This document shows, piece by piece, positions 4,634 to 7,715 of a DNA stretch of 7,715 nt. The DNA lies in assembly GCA_900320035.1 (NCBI GenBank), contig ONQU01000128.1, positions 1 through 7,715 on the forward strand. Direction: 5' to 3'. Both the position numbers and the translations under genes were made by a program. Position 1 is the stretch's first letter. Each line of letters opens with the position of its first letter. The notes under the pieces were generated by a model. The model had not been told where the DNA came from. It saw only the letters and a list, made by a program, of their open reading frames with translations, and did not search any database. The stretch comes from an uncultured Rhodospirillaceae bacterium. Its GTDB lineage: Bacteria > Pseudomonadota > Alphaproteobacteria > RF32 > CAG-239.

Positions 4634-5251
4634 TTAAAAAGGTTTAATACCAGCAATTAGAATTGTTATATTTGAAGTAAAAAGCTTAACCGCCAGTGAC
4701 AATAATATAATCCCAAAGGCTTTTTGGAAAATACAAATAACACCGGGAGAAAGCCATTTTTCCAACTTGGAAGCCATCTTCAGAGCAGCATAAACCACAA
4801 TAACGTTAGCGACAATAGCTAAGATGATATTAAAGTCGTTATATTGCGAACGAATCGAAAGCAGAGTGGTAAAAGAACCGGCACCGGCAATCAGCGGAAA
4901 AACAACCGGTGTAAAAGTGGCATCATTACCAACAGCACTATTTTGGCGGAAGATTTCAATATCTAAAACCATTTCCATGGCGATAATAAAGACGATAATT
5001 GAACCGGCAACGGCAAAAGATGAAACATCAAGGCTAAACAAACCCAAGAAGGCTTTGCCCATATACATAAATCCGATGAATAAAAATAGGGAAATTATAC
5101 TGGCGCGAATCGGGTTGATGGTGCGGCCGTTGTGCTGTAAATTGATAACAACCGGTAGCGTCCCGATAATATCAATAATGGCAAAAAGAACTACAAAAGA
5201 ACCAATAAATTGCGTTAAATCAAATTGTTGTATAAACCCTAAAAAATCCAT
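4634..5251 (-). CDS. MarC-family integral membrane protein
   Basis: A member of the MarC (UPF0056) family of six-helix inner-membrane proteins. E. coli MarC was once linked to multiple antibiotic resistance, but no transport substrate is established. I start it at ATG 5251 (205 residues): AAGGAG lies seven bases upstream. The longer frame begins at TTG 5257, only one base from that site. Hydrophobic segments lie near 14-37, 50-70, 77-97, 112-132, 138-160 and 176-200. Family motifs include FAIIDIIGTLPVVI (23-36), SSFAVAGSIIVFIIAMEM (77-94), FPLIAGAGSFTT (118-129) and KAFGIILLSLAVKLF (177-191). GAGS replaces the GPG of E. coli-type members. The sequence resembles the Bacteroidota-type branch as I remember it. 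It has its own promoter at 5293-5321 and no visible terminator before the convergent gene. Confidence 0.92.
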   Translation of the reverse strand: MDFLGFIQQFDLTQFIGSFVVLFAIIDIIGTLPVVINLQHNGRTINPIRASIISLFLFIGFMYMGKAFLGLFSLDVSSFAVAGSIIVFIIAMEMVLDIEIFRQNSAVGNDATFTPVVFPLIAGAGSFTTLLSIRSQYNDFNIILAIVANVIVVYAALKMASKLEKWLSPGVICIFQKAFGIILLSLAVKLFTSNITILIAGIKPF

Positions 5252-5292
5252 TGCCAATCTCCTTCAAAATGCAAACTGAATTTACGATTGCC

Positions 5293-5321
5293 GTTCTAAC
5301 AAACATAAATTCATTCGTCAA
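5293..5321 (-). promoter_or_regulatory. Probable promoter of the marC-family gene
   Basis: On the minus strand TTGACG (5316-5321), a 17-base spacer and TAGAAC (5293-5298) give a leader of about 35 bases before the ATG at 5251. The -35 box is close to consensus; the -10 box matches at four of six positions. Confidence 0.5.
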
Positions 5322-5376
5322 TATTTTTTAAGCGTCATTTTTAGCTTGGTTGGTGTTTTAAGTTGCTAAAAAAACG

Positions 5377-5405
5377 AAAAACGTCGGCAGGTCACCGACG
5401 TTTTT
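5377..5405 (-). terminator. Terminator of the 403-residue protein gene
   Basis: AAAAACGTCGG (5377-5387) and CCGACGTTTTT (5395-5405) form a perfect 11-bp stem with a 7-base loop, five bases past the stop at 5410. On the minus strand more T residues follow. It separates this gene from the marC promoter region. Confidence 0.9.
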
Positions 5406-5409
5406 GGTT

Positions 5410-6621
5410 TTAAAAAATGCAAAAGCAAGAGCTGAACAGTTTGTATGTGGAAGCATACTTGTGTTGAAAATTTTTATTGAAACCTAAACTCGCATCTTCA
5501 CGCCATGCTTTTTCCAGACGAATCAATTCATATTTCAGGGCGTTCAAATTTTGATTAAGCATTTGTGCGGCCTCAACCTGTTTGATATCTTCGACGAACT
5601 CCACCGTATAAAGGCAACCTTTCTTATATTGAATAAAATCCGGAAGAGAATTATTAAAATAGTCATGTGGGAATTTTTCAATATAAACATGCGCATACAT
5701 GGGTGAAGTGTTTTGCACTTCAATCAGACAGCGTTCGGTCGGATCAAAATAAGCAACAAAATGCTTAAAATTTGCAACTTTTTCAATCTCACCGTCGTCG
5801 TCATCATCGTCATCATTATTGAGTTGACTGTTGATCTTGTACAGTGTACTGAGAAAAGTTTTTTCTCTGTTTAAGAGAAAAGCCACACACGGAGCGATAG
5901 AACAACCGGGTATCGTCGGTGTAATGCTAGCAAAATTGTTACTGAGATACGGAGAGTAGTATGCTAAAGCCAAAACCTCTTTTTCATCGGCAGAAAGTTC
6001 GGTTTCTGCCGTTTGTGCTTTTTTCAGTACTTCCACCAATCCTTTGACACCGAAGTGATCAATATAGCGACTGACAATTTCGCGGAAATTGAGGTTGGCG
6101 CAGTTGCCGTTATAAATTTTTGGCGCCATGACTTCCAACAGCAGCGAAAAGTTGCGGCGAAGAAGATCGGTTTTGTGCGCAGCATTGCTGAAAATAGTTT
6201 GGTATTTAGCATCCAAATCGGCAACCAATTGCGGGGTATCCACATCGTTCAATTGAGCCAAGCAATAAGCATCGGTTAAAGAATCCAGTCCGAGTGTTTG
6301 CAGTAAATCGGCACCAATACAGACTGAAACTGCTTTAACAAAGTCATACTGCCAAGAGATTGGGCGACAAAAGCGCAAATCTTCAATGGCGTTGGTGAAG
6401 TTTTCCAGCTGTGAATCAACCAATCCAGCTATGTTCCAAAACAGCTTCAGGTCATCTTCATTGGAACAAAGTTTCAAGATTTTTTTTACATCCGAACCTT
6501 CTGTCTGATCAACTATTTGCTGCATTCTTAACCCAAAGTGGGCTAAATAAAAGTTTCCGAAAATACGTCTCCACAGCCACGTTTTGTGACTTAGGTACTC
6601 TTTTAGCTTTTTAGTATCCAT
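5410..6621 (-). CDS. Hypothetical protein, 403 residues, family not recognised
   Basis: I do not recognise this protein. It is a real gene by its 403-codon uninterrupted frame, a near-consensus promoter (6669-6697) and a strong terminator (5377-5405). No signal peptide or membrane helix is seen, so it should be cytoplasmic. The N-terminal two thirds (about 1-265) looks mostly alpha-helical. A low-complexity acidic linker with seven Asp in a row (270-276) follows, then a mixed region (about 284-345) with probable beta strands, e.g. CLIEVQNTSPMYAHVYIEKF (298-317). A probable amphipathic or coiled helix spans 345-375, and the protein ends Cys-x-Cys (SSCFCIF). Eleven Cys are scattered through it. 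No known catalytic motif is visible. No Shine-Dalgarno precedes the ATG. It shares no operon with its neighbours. The helix-linker-strand layout might suit a binding or scaffold protein, but no function should be assigned. Confidence 0.85.
   Translation of the reverse strand: MDTKKLKEYLSHKTWLWRRIFGNFYLAHFGLRMQQIVDQTEGSDVKKILKLCSNEDDLKLFWNIAGLVDSQLENFTNAIEDLRFCRPISWQYDFVKAVSVCIGADLLQTLGLDSLTDAYCLAQLNDVDTPQLVADLDAKYQTIFSNAAHKTDLLRRNFSLLLEVMAPKIYNGNCANLNFREIVSRYIDHFGVKGLVEVLKKAQTAETELSADEKEVLALAYYSPYLSNNFASITPTIPGCSIAPCVAFLLNREKTFLSTLYKINSQLNNDDDDDDDGEIEKVANFKHFVAYFDPTERCLIEVQNTSPMYAHVYIEKFPHDYFNNSLPDFIQYKKGCLYTVEFVEDIKQVEAAQMLNQNLNALKYELIRLEKAWREDASLGFNKNFQHKYASTYKLFSSCFCIF
5794..5820. repeat. 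Trinucleotide tract coding Asp7-Asn2
   Basis: Seven GAT/GAC codons followed by two AAT codons on the minus strand, residues 268-276 of the hypothetical protein. Near-repeat triplets of this kind can change length by slippage without breaking the frame. Confidence 0.8.
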
Positions 6622-6628
6622 AATATAT

Positions 6629-6664
6629 TGATTTAATGTTTATTTAAATAATGTGATTTAATGT
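6629..6664. repeat. 11-bp direct repeats around a palindrome in the leader of the 403-residue gene
   Basis: TGATTTAATGT occurs at 6629-6639 and again at 6654-6664, 25 bases apart, with the palindrome TATTTAAATA (6641-6650) between. The block lies between the -10 box and the ATG. It could be a binding site for a regulator, but AT-rich chance repetition is possible. Confidence 0.45.
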
Positions 6665-6668
6665 CTTT

Positions 6669-6697
6669 ATTAGAAACTAAAACAATAATTTTGTCAA
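6669..6697 (-). promoter_or_regulatory. Promoter of the 403-residue protein gene
   Basis: On the minus strand a perfect TTGACA (6692-6697), a 17-base spacer and TCTAAT (6669-6674, five of six matches) stand about 50 bases before the ATG. This is the best promoter match in the window. Confidence 0.7.
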
Positions 6698-6710
6698 GAG
6701 AAAACAGAGT

Positions 6711-6756
6711 AAAAAAAATACGCCGAAGGACACATTGCCAACGGCGTATTTTTTTT
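6711..6756 (-). terminator. Terminator of hppA
   Basis: Eight A plus TACGCCG (6711-6725) pair perfectly with CGGCGTA plus eight T (6742-6756), a 15-bp stem with a 16-base loop, 14 bases past the hppA stop. It lies just upstream of the next gene's -35 box. Confidence 0.9.
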
Positions 6757-6770
6757 AATTATAAGATCGG

Positions 6771-7715
6771 TTAGTCAATCTTTTTGGCTTCAATACGCAT
6801 GGCGTAGAACGAGCGCCATACGAAAATAAGACCGATGACAAAAAAGGCCACACCGATACCGGTTGCCAATTTTTCATTTTGTTCGGCGACTTTAACCGCC
6901 ATTTCAGCGGCTAATAAGCCGAACAATGTGGTGAATTTAATAATCGGGTTCAAAGCCACCGATGCCGTATCTTTATACGGATCGCCGACCGTATCACCCA
7001 CCACCGAAGCCGCGTGCAATTCCGAACCTTTTTCATTCAAATCCACTTCAACCACCTTTTTAGCATTATCCCAAGCGCCGCCGGCATTGGCCATAAACAA
7101 TGCTTGATATAAGCCGAAAATAGCAATTGAAATCAGGTAGCTGGCAAATAATTCCGGCCCAAAGAAAGCAAAAGCAATGGCAAATGAGAAAATCACCACA
7201 AAAATGTTGAACATTCCTTTTTGCGCATATTGGGTACAAATTTTCACCACGGTTTTCGAATCTTCGACTGAAGCCGCCTTATTGGTATCGAGTTTGATGT
7301 GTTCTTTAATATAGTTTACCGCGCGATAAGCACCGGTTGAAACCGCTTGAATAGAAGCACCGGAGAACCAATAAATCACTGCACCACCCAAGAGTAAACC
7401 GATAAGAACACGCGCATCGATTAAGTTTAATTGCAGTTGCAACAACAAAATAATCGAGAAAATCATGGTTGTGGCACCAATAACAGCCGTACCGATAAGC
7501 ACCGGTTTAGAAGTCGCTTTAAAGGTATTACCGGCCGAATCGTTAGCTTCCAACAAATGTTTGCCATGTTCAAAATTCGGCTCAAAACCATAATCTTTTT
7601 TAATTTCCTTTTTAATGCCTTTTTGGCATTCAATTTGCGAAAGTTCAAACACAGATTGCGCATTATCGGTCACTGGACCATAGCTATCAACCGCAATAGT
7701 TACCGGTCCCATACC
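6771..7715 (-). CDS. hppA: Membrane-bound proton/sodium-pumping pyrophosphatase HppA, C-terminal part
   Basis: Couples pyrophosphate hydrolysis to ion pumping across the inner membrane. The gene runs off the right edge: the frame is open there, and 314 of the roughly 700 residues usual for the family are visible. An ATG at 7712 is internal, not the start. Numbering from that Met, the conserved acidic motifs are DSYGPVTDNA (9-18), NDSAGNTFKATSK (57-69), NAGGAWDNAKK (209-219) and GDTVGDPYKDTA (239-250), whose Asp and Lys residues bind Mg-PPi. Several membrane helices lie between and after them. The Lys in GNTFKA occupies the position where Lys marks potassium-independent pumps and Ala marks potassium-dependent ones, so potassium independence is likely. 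VTDNAQSVFELSQIE and KPVLIGTAVIGATTMIF differ from the usual alphaproteobacterial forms (ADNAGGIAEM, KGFAIGSA), pointing to a divergent branch. The ion pumped cannot be read from this fragment. Confidence 0.95.
   Translation of the reverse strand, partial: GMGPVTIAVDSYGPVTDNAQSVFELSQIECQKGIKKEIKKDYGFEPNFEHGKHLLEANDSAGNTFKATSKPVLIGTAVIGATTMIFSIILLLQLQLNLIDARVLIGLLLGGAVIYWFSGASIQAVSTGAYRAVNYIKEHIKLDTNKAASVEDSKTVVKICTQYAQKGMFNIFVVIFSFAIAFAFFGPELFASYLISIAIFGLYQALFMANAGGAWDNAKKVVEVDLNEKGSELHAASVVGDTVGDPYKDTASVALNPIIKFTTLFGLLAAEMAVKVAEQNEKLATGIGVAFFVIGLIFVWRSFYAMRIEAKKID

Noticed and set aside
5252..5257. TTG start of the MarC protein at 5257
   Set aside because: It is one base from the AAGGAG site, too close for initiation; ATG 5251 has normal spacing.
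5794..5820. Asp-rich stretch as an EF-hand calcium site
   Set aside because: It lacks the spaced D-x-D-x-D-G pattern and flanking helices of an EF loop; it looks like a low-complexity linker.

Overview
The window reads as an AT-rich Alphaproteobacterium, probably an uncultured, host- or gut-associated lineage. FabI (Tyr145/Tyr155/Lys162), the L28 protein and the YbjN-domain protein all have alphaproteobacterial character, and fabI sits next to a YihY/BrkB gene as I remember it in many Alphaproteobacteria. This placement rests on remembered family sequences, not on a search.

Layout, left to right. 1-158: repeat hairpins and the fabI terminator. 159-974 (-): fabI, fatty-acid elongation. 1082-1930 (+): yihY-family membrane protein, divergent from fabI. 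1931-2793: an 860-base region without protein genes, and the most unusual part of the window. It holds a hairpin of the same layout as one at the left edge, two inverted copies (A and B) of a 150-bp repeat with three internal hairpins, a third diverged copy (C), one intact tRNA-Arg(CCG), and a second, broken copy of that tRNA with repeat B sitting inside it. 2794-3075 (+): rpmB (L28). 3129-3923 (-): lgt. 4157-4633 (+): YbjN-domain protein. 4634-5251 (-): MarC-family membrane protein, stop-to-stop with the previous gene. 5410-6621 (-): an unrecognised 403-residue protein with its own promoter and terminator. 6771-7715 (-): 3' part of a membrane pyrophosphatase gene (hppA) running off the right edge.

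Most genes are core functions in separate single-gene transcription units: fatty-acid synthesis, translation, lipoprotein maturation and PPi-driven ion pumping. There is no defence system, prophage, CRISPR array or transposase. The best candidate for something undescribed is the structured repeat family. Copies A and B differ at 16 of 150 positions, and six of those differences form three compensatory base-pair changes inside predicted stems. That suggests selection on RNA or hairpin structure. The disrupted tRNA copy defines the ends of the insertion almost to the base.
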